From NCBI GenBank assembly GCA_002013415.1, contig MAEX01000022.1, forward strand, positions 1-64,000: a stretch of DNA of 64,000 nucleotides, in the 5' to 3' direction. The notes beneath the pieces are model-generated. The model did not search any database, was not told the DNA's origin, and was given only the letters and a program-made list of their open reading frames with translations. The position numbers and the translations under genes are program-made. The DNA is from Mycobacterium sp. D16Q14. Its GTDB lineage: Bacteria; Actinomycetota; Actinomycetes; Mycobacteriales; Mycobacteriaceae. Positions 51,336 through 61,039 of this stretch are shown one piece after another; the stretch's first letter is position 1; the number at the start of each line of letters is the position of its first letter.

Positions 51336-51950
51336 ATGGCCACACTCGACGAGCTGTTCAACGAGATTCCCACCGACCAGATCGCAGCGAAGCTTGGGGT
51401 CGACAGCGAGACCGCCGACAAGGCGATCAAGTCCGTGGTGCCGCTGCTTGTGGGCGGATTCCAGGCTAATGCCGACGACCCGGATAAGGCCGCTGATCTG
51501 CAGGCCAATGTCAGCAGCGCCCCGAGCACCCTTCTCGACGGCGGAGTGAACGTCGAGGATGTCGATCAGAACGCAGGCAACGCGGTTGTCGCTTCGCTGT
51601 TCGGCGACAACAACGCCGACGATGTCGCCGCGAAGCTGGCCGGGGCGGGCGCGGGGAGCAGCGACCTGATCAAGCAGCTGCTGCCGATCCTTGCCCCGAT
51701 CGTTCTGGCCTTCGTCGCCAAGAAGCTCACCGGCGGTGGCGCGCAGGCCGCGCCCGCAGAGGCGCCCGCGGCCAGTGGGGGCGGTATCGGTGACATCCTG
51801 GGCAACATCCTCGGAAGCGCCGTCGGCGGCGGGGCTGCCTCGGGCGGGAACAACCCGCTCGGCAGCATCCTGGGCAGCGTGCTCGGCAGCAAGGGCGGCA
51901 GCGACGCCCTCGGCAGCATCCTCGGCGGGCTGCTCGGCGGCAAGAAGTAG
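51336..51950 (+). CDS. DUF937-family protein
   Basis: The 204-residue protein starts at ATG 51336 with a strong SD (AGGAGGAG). The N-terminal helical half (ATLDELFNEIPTDQIAAKLG, then AIKSVVPLLVGGFQANA) and the region SSDLIKQLLPILAPIVLAFV are of the DUF937 type, followed by a Gly/Ser-rich tail with repeated LGSILGSVLG-like units. It may be associated with surface or storage structures; function is unknown. A perfect terminator follows. Confidence 0.8.
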   Translation: MATLDELFNEIPTDQIAAKLGVDSETADKAIKSVVPLLVGGFQANADDPDKAADLQANVSSAPSTLLDGGVNVEDVDQNAGNAVVASLFGDNNADDVAAKLAGAGAGSSDLIKQLLPILAPIVLAFVAKKLTGGGAQAAPAEAPAASGGGIGDILGNILGSAVGGGAASGGNNPLGSILGSVLGSKGGSDALGSILGGLLGGKK

Positions 51951-51966
51951 CCACACAGCAGAAAAC

Positions 51967-52001
51967 AAAACCACCCGGCGCCTCACGGACCGGGTGGTTT
52001 T
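51967..52001. terminator. Intrinsic terminator after the DUF937 gene
   Basis: AAAACCACCCGG and CCGGGTGGTTTT form a perfect 12-bp stem with an 11-nt loop, ending in TTTT. The flanking A and T tracts would allow it to work in either direction. Confidence 0.85.
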
Positions 52002-52125
52002 GTCGCATCAGGGCCCGCCTTGTCTGACGGATATGCCCTCGGTGTGGCGCGCGGCCCCCAATCGTGCGGTGGCGTCACGCTCGGCGCGTGAAAAGCCGTG
52101 GACCGGCAACCCTAGAATCTGATGG

Positions 52126-54774
52126 GTGACCCAAAGCCCTGATACGAACGCCGCCAGCTCCCTGCCCACTTCATGGGACCCGGGAGCGGTAGAGGCGGAC
52201 CTCTATCAGGGCTGGGTGGACGCCGGATACTTCACCGCCGATCCCGCCAGTGACAAGCCTGGCTACTCGATTGTGCTGCCGCCCCCGAACGTCACCGGCA
52301 GCCTGCACATGGGCCATGCGCTCGACCACACCCTCATGGACGCACTGACCCGCCGCAAACGGATGCAGGGCTATGAGGTGCTGTGGTTACCTGGTATGGA
52401 TCATGCCGGTATCGCCACCCAGAGCGTGGTGGAAAAGCAGCTGGCCGTCGACGGCAAGACCAAAGAGGACTTCGGTCGCGAGCTGTTCATCGACAAGGTG
52501 TGGGACTGGAAACGCGAGTCCGGCGGCACCATCGGCGCACAGATGCGTCGCCTCGGCGACGGTGTCGACTGGAGCCGCGACCGTTTCACCATGGACGAGG
52601 GTCTGTCCCGCGCGGTGCGCACCATTTTCAAGAAGCTGTTCGACGCCGGGCTGATCTACCGTGCCGAACGGCTGGTCAACTGGTCACCCGAGCTGCAAAC
52701 GGCGTTGTCCGATATCGAAGTGAACCACAAGGAGATCGAGGGCGAGCTGGTCTCCTTCCGGTACGGCTCCCTCGACGACAACCAGCCGCACCTGGTGGTC
52801 GCGACGACTCGTCTGGAAACGATGTTGGGTGACACCGCCATCGCGGTGCATCCCGATGACGAGCGCTACCGGCACCTCGTTGGCACCGAACTGGCGCATC
52901 CGTTCCAGGACCGATCGATACCGGTCGTCGCGGACACGCATGTCGACCCCGAATTCGGCACCGGAGCCGTCAAGGTCACTCCCGCCCACGACCCGAATGA
53001 CTTCGAGATCGGGCTGCGGCATAACCTGCCGATGCCCACCATTATGGACACCCACGGCAGGATCGCAGACAGCGGAACGCAATTCGACGGAATGGATCGG
53101 TTCGAGGCGCGGGTGAAGGTGCGTGAGGCGCTGGCCGAGCAGGGTCGCATTGTCGCCGAGAAGCGCCCCTACCTGCACAGCGTCGGACACTCCGAGCGCT
53201 CGGGTGAGCCCATCGAGCCACGGCTTTCGATGCAGTGGTGGGTCAAGGTCGAGCCACTGGCCAAGGCCGCGGGCGATGCGGTCCGTAACGGTGACACCGT
53301 GATTCACCCGGCCAGCTTGGAGCCGCGCTGGTTCGCCTGGGTTGACGACATGCACGACTGGTGTATCTCTCGTCAGCTGTGGTGGGGCCACCGCATCCCC
53401 ATCTGGCACGGTCCAAACGGCGAGATCGTGTGTCTGGGACCGGACGAGACGGCGCCCGAGGGTTATGAGCAGGACCCCGATGTGCTCGACACCTGGTTCT
53501 CGTCGGCGCTGTGGCCGTTCTCCACGATGGGGTGGCCCGACGCCACTCCGGAACTGGAGAAGTTCTATCCCACAAGCGTTCTCGTCACCGGATACGACAT
53601 CCTGTTCTTCTGGGTGGCGCGGATGATGATGTTCGGCACCTTCGTGTCCGGCGATCCCGCGCTACACGGCGGCAAGGTGCCCTTCGAGAACGTCTTCCTG
53701 CACGGCCTGATCCGCGATCAATTCGGTCAGAAGATGAGCAAGTCCAAGGGCAACGGCATCGATCCACTGGATTGGGTGGAAGGTTTCGGCGCCGACGCAC
53801 TGCGCTTCACCCTGGCCCGGGGTGCCAGCCCCGGTGGTGATCTGTCCGTCGGGGAGGACGCCGCGCGCGCCTCGCGCAACTTCACCACAAAGCTGTTCAA
53901 CGCCACGCGATTCGCTCTGATCAACGGAGCGGTACTGGGCGAGCTGCCCGCCGCCGACGATCTCACCGATGCCGACCGTTGGATCTTGGGTCGCCTCGAG
54001 CAGGTGCGGGCCGAGGTGGATGCCGCGCTGGATCGTTACGAGTTCAGCGTTGCCTGCGAGGGGCTGTATCACTTCGCGTGGGACGAGTTCTGCGACTGGT
54101 ACCTGGAGTTGGCGAAGGTTCAGATGACCGACCGCGCCGAGGGAACCCGCACTGTGCTGGCGACCGTGTTGGACACCCTGCTGCGGCTGTTGCATCCGGT
54201 GATCCCGTTTGTCACCGAGGTGCTGTGGAAGACGGTCACCGGTCAGGAGTCGGTGGTGATCGCGGCCTGGCCGACAGGCTCCGGTGTTGCCCTGGACGGC
54301 TCCTATGACGTTGCCGTGCAGCGCATTGCCGATATGCAGAAGCTGGTGACCGAGGTGCGGCGGTTCCGCAGCGATCAGGGTCTGGGTGATCGGCAGAAGG
54401 TCGCGGCCCGTCTAGCGGGTATCCCTGAGGCCGGCCTGGAGGGACAGCTGGCCGCCGTGACATCGCTGGCCTGGCTGACCCCCGCCGAGGACGATTTCAG
54501 CCCGACGGCCTCGGTGGAGGTGCGGTTGTCCGGTGCCACCGTGACCGTCGAGGTGGACACCTCAGGCACCGTCGACCTTGAGGCGGAGCGCCGGCGGCTG
54601 GAGAAGGATCTCGCCGCCGCGCGTAAGGAACTCGAGGGCACCACAAGCAAACTCGGCAACGACGCGTTCCTGGCGAAGGCGCCTGACGCTGTGGTCGAGA
54701 AGATTCGTGCCCGCCAGCAGGTGGCCACCGAGGAGGTCGAGCGGATCACCGCCCGTTTGGCGGGGCTGGCGTGA
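52126..54774 (+). CDS. valS: Valyl-tRNA synthetase
   Basis: The 882-residue class I synthetase has the HIGH-type motif PPNVTGSLHMGHALDH, an editing domain (TTRLETMLGDTAIAVHPDD), the KMSKS motif QKMSKSKGNGIDPLDW, and the C-terminal coiled coil (LEAERRRLEKDLAAARKELE) characteristic of ValRS. GTG 52126 lies 7 nt after the -10 TAGAAT (52113-52118), so the mRNA is probably leaderless. Its stop overlaps the folC start as GTGA, opening a valS-folC-DUF4233 operon. Confidence 0.97.
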   Translation: MTQSPDTNAASSLPTSWDPGAVEADLYQGWVDAGYFTADPASDKPGYSIVLPPPNVTGSLHMGHALDHTLMDALTRRKRMQGYEVLWLPGMDHAGIATQSVVEKQLAVDGKTKEDFGRELFIDKVWDWKRESGGTIGAQMRRLGDGVDWSRDRFTMDEGLSRAVRTIFKKLFDAGLIYRAERLVNWSPELQTALSDIEVNHKEIEGELVSFRYGSLDDNQPHLVVATTRLETMLGDTAIAVHPDDERYRHLVGTELAHPFQDRSIPVVADTHVDPEFGTGAVKVTPAHDPNDFEIGLRHNLPMPTIMDTHGRIADSGTQFDGMDRFEARVKVREALAEQGRIVAEKRPYLHSVGHSERSGEPIEPRLSMQWWVKVEPLAKAAGDAVRNGDTVIHPASLEPRWFAWVDDMHDWCISRQLWWGHRIPIWHGPNGEIVCLGPDETAPEGYEQDPDVLDTWFSSALWPFSTMGWPDATPELEKFYPTSVLVTGYDILFFWVARMMMFGTFVSGDPALHGGKVPFENVFLHGLIRDQFGQKMSKSKGNGIDPLDWVEGFGADALRFTLARGASPGGDLSVGEDAARASRNFTTKLFNATRFALINGAVLGELPAADDLTDADRWILGRLEQVRAEVDAALDRYEFSVACEGLYHFAWDEFCDWYLELAKVQMTDRAEGTRTVLATVLDTLLRLLHPVIPFVTEVLWKTVTGQESVVIAAWPTGSGVALDGSYDVAVQRIADMQKLVTEVRRFRSDQGLGDRQKVAARLAGIPEAGLEGQLAAVTSLAWLTPAEDDFSPTASVEVRLSGATVTVEVDTSGTVDLEAERRRLEKDLAAARKELEGTTSKLGNDAFLAKAPDAVVEKIRARQQVATEEVERITARLAGLA

Positions 54775-56207
54775 GCGAGTCATTGCTTCCGGAACCGTCG
54801 CCCGACGAGATCGCGGCGCTGTTGCAGATCGAGTATCTGCTCGACCAGCGTTGGCCCGAAACGAAGATCGAGCCGTCGACCGACCGCATCATCGCGTTGA
54901 TGGAATTACTGGGTTCGCCCCAGCGTGCGTATCCGTGCATCCACGTCGCCGGTACCAACGGCAAGACCTCGGTGACGCGGATGATCGACGCGCTGTTGAC
55001 GGCACTGCACCGGCGCACCGGCCGTACTACCAGCCCGCACCTGCAGTCGGCGGTCGAGCGCATCGCCATTGACGGTCAACCGATCTCGCCGGCGAAGTAC
55101 GTGGAGATCTACTCCGAGATCGAACCGTTCGTGGAGTTGGTGGACAAGCGGTCGCAGGAGCAGGGCGGGCCCGCGATGAGCAAGTTCGAGGTGCTGGTCG
55201 CCATGGCCTTTGTGGCCTTCGCGGACGCACCCGTCGATATCGGCGTGGTGGAGGTCGGGCTGGGTGGGCGTTGGGATGCCACCAACATCGTCGACGCTCC
55301 GGTCGCCGTGATCACCCCGATAGGTATCGATCATGTGGAGTTCCTGGGCCCGGACCTCGCATCTATCGCCAACGAAAAGGCCGGAATCATCAAGCGGCAC
55401 AAGCTTGATGAGATGACCGGTGAGGCAGGCCCCGATACGGTCGCCGTCATCGCCCAGCAGGCCCCCGAGGCGATGGAGGTGCTGCTGAGCCAAACCGTGG
55501 AAGCGGATGCGGCCGTGGCACGGGAAGGTTCGGAGTTCTCGGTCCTGTCCCGTCAGGTAGCGGTCGGCGGCCAGGTGCTCGAGCTGCAGGGGCTGGGCGG
55601 GGTGTACCCGGAGATATTCCTGCCCCTGCACGGTGAGCATCAGGCCCATAACGCGGCGGTCGCGCTGGCCGCGGTGGAGGCGTTCTTTGGTGCGGGTGCC
55701 GAACGTCAGCTCGATATCGATGCGATACGAGCGGGATTCGCGTCGGTGATCGTTCCCGGGCGGCTGGAACGCGTCCGGAGCGCCCCCGCCGTCTTCCTCG
55801 ATGCCGCCCACAACCCCCATGGCGCCGCCGCGTTAGCGGACACTCTGCAATCAGAGTTCGACTTCCGGCGTCTGGTCGGTGTCATCAGCGTGATGGGGGA
55901 CAAGGACGTCGCCGGAATCCTCGCCGCGCTCGAGCCGGCATTCGACGAGATCGTGGTGACGCATAACGGCTCGCCCCGCGCATTGGAGACGGACGCATTG
56001 GCGGCCATCGCCCTCGAGTTCTTCGGCGAGGACCGTGTCGTCGTCGCACCCACTTTGCTCGACGCCATCGAAACCGCCACGGCAATGGTGGAGGAGGCCG
56101 CCGAAGATGGCGGAGCGGAAGGCTTTTTGGGTACCGGCATCGTGATCACTGGATCGGTTGTCACCGCGGGCGCCGCACGGACACTGTTCGGAAAGGACCC
56201 GCAGTGA
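54771..56207 (+). CDS. folC: Folylpolyglutamate/dihydrofolate synthase
   Basis: The 478-residue Mur-ligase-family protein has the ATP-binding HVAGTNGKTSVTRMIDALL, the omega-loop region TTSPHLQSAVERI, VVEVGLGGRWDATNI and VFLDAAHNPHGAAALA. It adds glutamate to folates and/or dihydropteroate. The start GTG 54771 overlaps valS, and its stop overlaps the next gene, indicating a co-transcribed chain. It corresponds to Rv2447c (recalled). Confidence 0.95.
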   Translation: MSESLLPEPSPDEIAALLQIEYLLDQRWPETKIEPSTDRIIALMELLGSPQRAYPCIHVAGTNGKTSVTRMIDALLTALHRRTGRTTSPHLQSAVERIAIDGQPISPAKYVEIYSEIEPFVELVDKRSQEQGGPAMSKFEVLVAMAFVAFADAPVDIGVVEVGLGGRWDATNIVDAPVAVITPIGIDHVEFLGPDLASIANEKAGIIKRHKLDEMTGEAGPDTVAVIAQQAPEAMEVLLSQTVEADAAVAREGSEFSVLSRQVAVGGQVLELQGLGGVYPEIFLPLHGEHQAHNAAVALAAVEAFFGAGAERQLDIDAIRAGFASVIVPGRLERVRSAPAVFLDAAHNPHGAAALADTLQSEFDFRRLVGVISVMGDKDVAGILAALEPAFDEIVVTHNGSPRALETDALAAIALEFFGEDRVVVAPTLLDAIETATAMVEEAAEDGGAEGFLGTGIVITGSVVTAGAARTLFGKDPQ

Positions 56208-56644
56208 GCAGTCCGGAGGATGGAATCGAACCCGGCGCGGACCTGAATGTCGCCGGCGGTGCGGCTCTGCCAGATCCTTGGCGGGGTTTTCGCGGGGTGA
56301 TGGCGGGCACGCTGATCCTGGAGACGATCGTGGTGCTGCTGGCCATCCCGGTGGTGAAGATGGTGGGCGGCGGCCTCTCGCCGTTATCGCTGACGTACCT
56401 CATCGGGGTCGCCGTGGCGATGGTCCTACTCACCGGCATGCAGGGTCGGTCGTGGGCGCTCCGGGCCAATCTGGCACTCCAGGTGGTCCTGGTGGCGGGA
56501 TTCTTGGTGAACGCCGCGATCGGCTTCGTCGGGCTGTTGTTTCTCGGTGTCTGGTTGCTGATCTGGTACATGCGCAACCAGGTCCGTGACCGTCAGAGCC
56601 GCGGTGAGCTGCCGGGTCAGCAGGGGCGTACTACCGACCAGTAG
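56204..56644 (+). CDS. DUF4233-type four-helix membrane protein
   Basis: The 146-residue protein starts at GTG 56204, overlapping the folC stop. After PWRGFRGVMAGTLILE come about four membrane helices (LILETIVVLLAIPVVKMV, SLTYLIGVAVAMVLLTGM, LALQVVLVAGFLVNAAIGF, VGLLFLGVWLLIWYM) and a short basic tail. I associate it with DUF4233 (Rv2446c position, recalled). Function is unknown; constant linkage to folC is the only hint. Confidence 0.8.
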   Translation: MSSPEDGIEPGADLNVAGGAALPDPWRGFRGVMAGTLILETIVVLLAIPVVKMVGGGLSPLSLTYLIGVAVAMVLLTGMQGRSWALRANLALQVVLVAGFLVNAAIGFVGLLFLGVWLLIWYMRNQVRDRQSRGELPGQQGRTTDQ

Positions 56645-56654
56645 GCTGTCGCCC

Positions 56655-57065
56655 GTGACTGAGCGGACGTTGGTTTTGATCAAGCCCGATGGTGTGCGGC
56701 GGGGACTTGTCGGTGAGGTGCTGAACCGTATTGAGCGGAAGGGCCTGACGCTGGCTGCCCTTGAGCTCAAGAATGTCGACGAGTCGCTGGCAAGCGCGCA
56801 CTATGCCGAGCACAAGGAGAAGCCGTTCTTCGGCTCGCTGTTGGAATTCATTACCTCGGGGCCCGTGGTGGCGGCCGTGCTGGAGGGGCCGCGTGCTATC
56901 GCCGCCTTCCGTCAGCTCGCCGGCGGCACCGATCCCGTCGAGAAGGCCGCGACCGGCAGCATCCGCGGTGATTTCGCCCTGGAAACCCAGGAGAATCTGG
57001 TGCACGGATCCGACTCGCCCGAATCGGCGGTGCGCGAGATCGCGCTCTGGTTCCCGGCCCTCTGA
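56655..57065 (+). CDS. ndk: Nucleoside diphosphate kinase
   Basis: The 136-residue enzyme begins TERTLVLIKPDGVRRGLVGE and carries the phosphorylated His117 in ENLVHGSDSPESA. It equilibrates NTP pools. GTG 56655 lies 7 nt after the -10 TAGGCT (56642-56647) that overlaps the upstream stop codon, so it can be expressed separately from folC-DUF4233 as a leaderless mRNA; the upstream extension in the same frame is rejected. Confidence 0.96.
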   Translation: MTERTLVLIKPDGVRRGLVGEVLNRIERKGLTLAALELKNVDESLASAHYAEHKEKPFFGSLLEFITSGPVVAAVLEGPRAIAAFRQLAGGTDPVEKAATGSIRGDFALETQENLVHGSDSPESAVREIALWFPAL

Positions 57066-57088
57066 CCCAATCCACCTGATCTGACATC

Positions 57089-57146
57089 GCGAGTGTGCGG
57101 TTCGCGTCGATTTCCCACGAAATCTCGACGTAAACCGCACACTCGC
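57089..57146. repeat. Long nested palindrome downstream of ndk
   Basis: GCGAGTGTGCGGTT (57089-57102) and AACCGCACACTCGC (57133-57146) are perfect 14-bp arms. Inside them a second inverted repeat (GTCGATTTC with GAAATCTCGAC) leaves a small loop. TTGGTTTTG follows. It may act as the ndk terminator, but its length and nested form suggest a dispersed repeat family. Confidence 0.75.
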
Positions 57147-57473
57147 TTGGTTTTGCGGCCCTGCGGATCGCGCGGGTTTACGGCTTGGTGCCCGTCGTCT
57201 GATTCGTATGGGATACTGAATGTGGGCCACGGCACTTCGACTCCAATAGGGGCCGGCCGGAAACCCGAATGACGACACGGCGAGCGCGATTACCATTGCA
57301 GCACGTCAAGCCATCATTCCAGCCAGGCACCGGGTGGGTTCGGAACTGCGGTATCGCAGCTACGGATCGCTCGGAGCAAGACCACCACAAACCCGGACAT
57401 CCCCGGGTACATAGAGAGAAAGCCCTCGCGTGGCCGCGTCCGAAGGACGCGCCCGGGGGCTTGAGGAGAATAA
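57147..57473 (+). promoter_or_regulatory. Long 5' leader region of rne
   Basis: About 330 bp without a gene precede rne. RNase E mRNAs commonly have long structured leaders through which the enzyme regulates itself. I see GC-rich segments (CGCGTCCGAAGGACGCGC near 57437 forms a hairpin with a short loop) and the SD GAGGAG at 57463-57468. A candidate -10 is TATGGGATACT near 57207. No ORF with support lies here. Confidence 0.45.
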
Positions 57474-60311
57474 GTGGCCGACTATGAGCTACCAGAAGAC
57501 CTACACACCAGCACTCCAGAAGGGGACTCCGCCGCGTTAGCGCCGGACACTCCGCAACTCCCTGCTGAGCAGGGAGAACTACCCGAGAAGCTGCGGGTGC
57601 ACAGCCTCGCGCGTGTCCTCGGGACCTCCACCCGTCGCGTACTCGACGCGCTGTCCAAGCTGGATGGGCGCGCCCGTAGCCCCCATTCGAATGTCGACAA
57701 GCAGGACGCCGCGAAGGTACGTGAAGTGCTCGCCGGAGAGGCAGAGCCCGCCACCCCGGCAGCGAGTGAGGACCCCGCGCCGGTAGTTGCCGAGGAGCCC
57801 GCCGAGGTAGTCGCCGAGGTCGTCGCCGAGGACCCTGACGCCCCGCCGACCGGGCCCATCCTCGTCGCGGAGCCGACCATCATCGAGGCCGCCGCGGTGC
57901 CGACTCCCGCGGCCGCGGGACCCACCGCGTATGACTACGGACCGCTCTTCGTGGCACCACAGGCTCCCGAGCCGCAGGAACGCCCCGCGCCCGTCGTGAC
58001 GGACAGCGCTGAGGACCCCGATGAGGACTCCGGCGACGGGGACGATTCAGACGCCGAGGATGACGGTGACCGTCCCGCGGCGCGTCGCAGGCGACGGGGA
58101 CGTCGTGGTCGCGGACGCGGTCGCGGCGAGCAGGCGGGTGCCGATGCAGAGGAATCCGATACCGAGGGTGGCGAGGCCACCGATGGTGAGGATGCTGCCG
58201 AGGACGCCGACGCTGATTCCGCCGCCGCTGAGGGTGACGAGTCGAACGCTGAGGATGGCGACACGCCCGAGGGTGCCAGCCGCCGTCGGCGCCGCCGGCG
58301 CCGGCGCAAGGCCGGAACTGGTGACGACGGCGATAGCGCCTCGGATGACGATCCGCCGAACACCGTTGTGCACGAGCGCAAACCACGCGCTGAGCGCGCC
58401 GAGCGCGGCGACGAGATTCAGGGTATTTCCGGATCTACCCGTCTGGAGGCCAAGCGTCAGCGCCGCCGTGACGGACGTGATGCCGGACGGCGCCGCCCGC
58501 CGATCCTGACCGAGGCGGAGTTCTTGGCCCGGCGTGAGGCCGTCGACCGGGTGATGGTGGTTCGGGACAAGACCCGTACAGAACCGCCGCACGAGGGCGC
58601 CCGGTACACGCAGATCGCCGTCCTGGAGGACGGTGTGCTCGTCGAGCATTTCGTGACGTCAGCCGCGTCGGCCTCGCTGGTGGGCAACATCTACCTCGGT
58701 GTCGTGCAGAACGTGCTGCCTTCGATGGAGGCCGCCTTCGTCGACATCGGTCGTGGTCGCAACGGTGTGCTGTATGCCGGTGAGGTCAACTGGGAGGCTG
58801 CCGGTCTTGGCGGCTCCAACCGCAAGATCGAGCAGGCACTCAAGTCGGGCGACTACGTCCTGGTCCAGGTCAGCAAGGACCCGGTGGGGCATAAGGGTGC
58901 CCGACTGACCACGCAGATCTCGCTGGCGGGTCGTTATCTGGTGTACGTGCCGGGTGCGTCGTCGACCGGAATCAGCCGCAAGCTCCCCGACACCGAGCGG
59001 CAGCGTCTCAAAGAGATTCTGCGGGATATCGTCCCCTCGGATGCCGGTGTCATCATTCGCACCGCGTCAGAAGGTGTGCGAGAAGACGACATTCGTGCCG
59101 ATGTGCAGCGCCTGCAGGAGCAGTGGCAGGACATTGAGCAGCGTTCCACCGAACTCACCTCGAAGGCATCCGGGGCCGCCATGGCGCTCTACGAGGAGCC
59201 CGACGTGCTGGTCAAGGTGGTTCGTGACCTGTTCAACGAGGACTTCTCCACGCTCATCATCGAGGGTGATGTGGCCTGGGGCACCATCGACGATTATGTG
59301 AAAAGCGTTGCCCCCGATCTTCTTTCGCGCATCAATCGATATGAGCCGACTGACGGTCCGGACGTCTTCGCGGTACATCGCATCGACGAACAGTTGGCCA
59401 AGGCGCTTGACCGCAAGGTGTGGCTGCCCTCCGGCGGCACTCTGGTCATCGATCGCACCGAGGCCATGACGGTTGTCGACGTCAACACCGGAAAGTTCAC
59501 CGGTGCCGGCGGCAACCTGGAGGAGACGGTCACCCGCAACAACCTGGAAGCCGCCGAGGAAACCGTCCGGCAGTTGCGCCTGCGCGATGTCGGCGGAATC
59601 GTCGTCATCGACTTCATCGACATGGTGCTCGAATCCAACCGGGACCTGGTGCTGCGGCGCCTCACCGAGGCATTGGGACGCGATCGCACGCGCCACCAGG
59701 TATCCGAGGTGACCTCGCTGGGGCTGGTGCAGCTGACCCGCAAGAAGCTCGGCACGGGCCTGATTGAGGCGTTCTCGTCGACCTGTGCCCATTGCGCGGG
59801 CCGGGGCATCGTGCTGCATGTCGACCCCGTCGATAACGCGGGCGCGGCAGCCGGGGGAACCAAGAAGGCCGAAACCGGCCGCCGTACCAAGCGTTCCCGC
59901 AAGGGCAAGGCGGATGAGCCCGAAGTGGTGGTCGTCCGCACCCCACCCCACCCGCAGGGTGAACACCCGATGTTCAGGGCGATGGCGGCCGCCAATGGCC
60001 ACCACGAAGATGGGGAAGACGGCGACGCGGCCGAGGACGTGCTGGACAACGACGCGATCGATGAGGTCGACGAGATTGTCGAGGCTGTCCAGAGCGCGGA
60101 GACTCCGGATATCCCAAATGGTGAACCCGAGCCCGCCGACGGTGATGTCACGCCGGAATTCGAGGCCGAAAACGTGCCCGAGGTTGCCGCCGAAGAGTCA
60201 GACGAGCCCGCAGCACCGGTCGCCGACCCTGAACCGCCCGCCAAGGCGCCCACGCGTCCCCGGCGGAGGCGGTCGGCCGCGCGCGCCGCGGGGCCTCCGG
60301 TCGACCATTAG
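57474..60311 (+). CDS. rne: Ribonuclease E/G
   Basis: The 945-residue protein has an IF2-like N-terminal peptide (LPEKLRVHSLARVLGTSTRR), a long acidic and Arg-rich disordered region (about 80-330, with RRRRRGRRGRGRGRGE), then the catalytic core: S1 domain (VGNIYLGVVQNVLPSMEAAF), 5'-sensor region, and the metal site in AMTVVDVNTGKF and GGIVVIDFIDM. The zinc-link CAHCAGRG follows, then another acidic tail. It initiates mRNA decay and rRNA processing. The catalytic core in the middle with disordered arms on both sides is the mycobacterial layout. GTG 57474 has GAGGAG 5 nt upstream. Confidence 0.96.
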   Translation: MADYELPEDLHTSTPEGDSAALAPDTPQLPAEQGELPEKLRVHSLARVLGTSTRRVLDALSKLDGRARSPHSNVDKQDAAKVREVLAGEAEPATPAASEDPAPVVAEEPAEVVAEVVAEDPDAPPTGPILVAEPTIIEAAAVPTPAAAGPTAYDYGPLFVAPQAPEPQERPAPVVTDSAEDPDEDSGDGDDSDAEDDGDRPAARRRRRGRRGRGRGRGEQAGADAEESDTEGGEATDGEDAAEDADADSAAAEGDESNAEDGDTPEGASRRRRRRRRRKAGTGDDGDSASDDDPPNTVVHERKPRAERAERGDEIQGISGSTRLEAKRQRRRDGRDAGRRRPPILTEAEFLARREAVDRVMVVRDKTRTEPPHEGARYTQIAVLEDGVLVEHFVTSAASASLVGNIYLGVVQNVLPSMEAAFVDIGRGRNGVLYAGEVNWEAAGLGGSNRKIEQALKSGDYVLVQVSKDPVGHKGARLTTQISLAGRYLVYVPGASSTGISRKLPDTERQRLKEILRDIVPSDAGVIIRTASEGVREDDIRADVQRLQEQWQDIEQRSTELTSKASGAAMALYEEPDVLVKVVRDLFNEDFSTLIIEGDVAWGTIDDYVKSVAPDLLSRINRYEPTDGPDVFAVHRIDEQLAKALDRKVWLPSGGTLVIDRTEAMTVVDVNTGKFTGAGGNLEETVTRNNLEAAEETVRQLRLRDVGGIVVIDFIDMVLESNRDLVLRRLTEALGRDRTRHQVSEVTSLGLVQLTRKKLGTGLIEAFSSTCAHCAGRGIVLHVDPVDNAGAAAGGTKKAETGRRTKRSRKGKADEPEVVVVRTPPHPQGEHPMFRAMAAANGHHEDGEDGDAAEDVLDNDAIDEVDEIVEAVQSAETPDIPNGEPEPADGDVTPEFEAENVPEVAAEESDEPAAPVADPEPPAKAPTRPRRRRSAARAAGPPVDH

Positions 60312-60318
60312 GCCGCTG

Positions 60319-60651
60319 CTAGTTGCAGCGTTCCCGGAAATCCCCAAGCGGTCGGCGAATCTCCTGTAGATCGGCCTTCACCTGGGGATTCTCGTCCAGG
60401 TACTGCCGGGCCTTCTCGCGTACCTGGTCTTTGGGCTGGCCCTTGAGACTCGTAAAGAAGTCGTTCACCTCCGGATGCGTGAACAGGTACGTCGATGTGG
60501 CGGCGGAGACACCTGTCGCGACACCCGCCATATCCGCGGCCGTGCAGTTGGGCGGGGGATCGGCGGCGGCCGTGACGGCTCCGTTCAGTACCAGCGCGGC
60601 GGCGACACCGAGCAGTCCACCGGCCATTCCGCGAGTGGCCCAAGCTGTCAT
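60319..60651 (-). CDS. Haemophore-like secreted haem-binding protein
   Basis: The 110-residue protein is read from ATG 60651, which has GAGGAG 5 nt upstream; the adjacent ATG 60654 is too close to the SD. A signal peptide (MAGGLLGVAAALVLNGAVTA) is followed by a helical domain beginning PPPNCTAADMAGVATGVSAA and ending FRERCN, with a Cys at each end that can form the disulfide typical of the mycobacterial haemophore (MHB) fold. It may bind haem outside the cell. It is convergent with rne, 7 bp away. Confidence 0.75.
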   Translation of the reverse strand: MTAWATRGMAGGLLGVAAALVLNGAVTAAADPPPNCTAADMAGVATGVSAATSTYLFTHPEVNDFFTSLKGQPKDQVREKARQYLDENPQVKADLQEIRRPLGDFRERCN

Positions 60652-60697
60652 CATCACTCCTCTGTACTCGAATTGATCACTGCTGGAACGGTATTGA

Positions 60698-61039
60698 TCA
60701 GCGTGGCCCACCGATGCCGCCTCCGCCACCTGGACGACCCGGACGCCCGAAATCGGGCGGTGGCGACGGGTTGATGGTGGGTGGTGGCGGCGAGTCGTGA
60801 CTAGATCCGAGGATGACGTCCATTCCCCAGTTGTCGCAGTACCAGTCGTTCTCGCAGGGGTACGGGACATACGGCGTCGAGGACGTAGTACTCCCGCCTC
60901 CGCGGACATCACCTTGCGCGCACAGGGTGGTTCCGTTGGCGTTGACGCATTCGGCCGCCGATGGCGGGGCGGCGATTACGCCGAGCGCCGGTAGCAGGAT
61001 CGCCACGCTGGCAGAAAGGAAGCACCGAATCGTTCGCAC
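60698..61039 (-). CDS. Secreted Pro/Gly-rich small protein
   Basis: The 113-residue protein starts at GTG 61039 with GGAGG 7 nt upstream. A signal peptide (IRCFLSASVAILLPALGVIA) leads to a mature part with four cysteines (AECVNANGTTLCAQG and PCENDWYCDNWGMDV), likely two disulfides, and a low-complexity tail (PPPPTINPSPPPDFGRPG, then a Gly run). It resembles small mycobacterial secreted proteins with a short Cys-rich core. Function is unknown. It lies 46 bp upstream of the haemophore-like gene in the same direction and may be co-expressed. Confidence 0.65.
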   Translation of the reverse strand: MRTIRCFLSASVAILLPALGVIAAPPSAAECVNANGTTLCAQGDVRGGGSTTSSTPYVPYPCENDWYCDNWGMDVILGSSHDSPPPPTINPSPPPDFGRPGRPGGGGGIGGPR

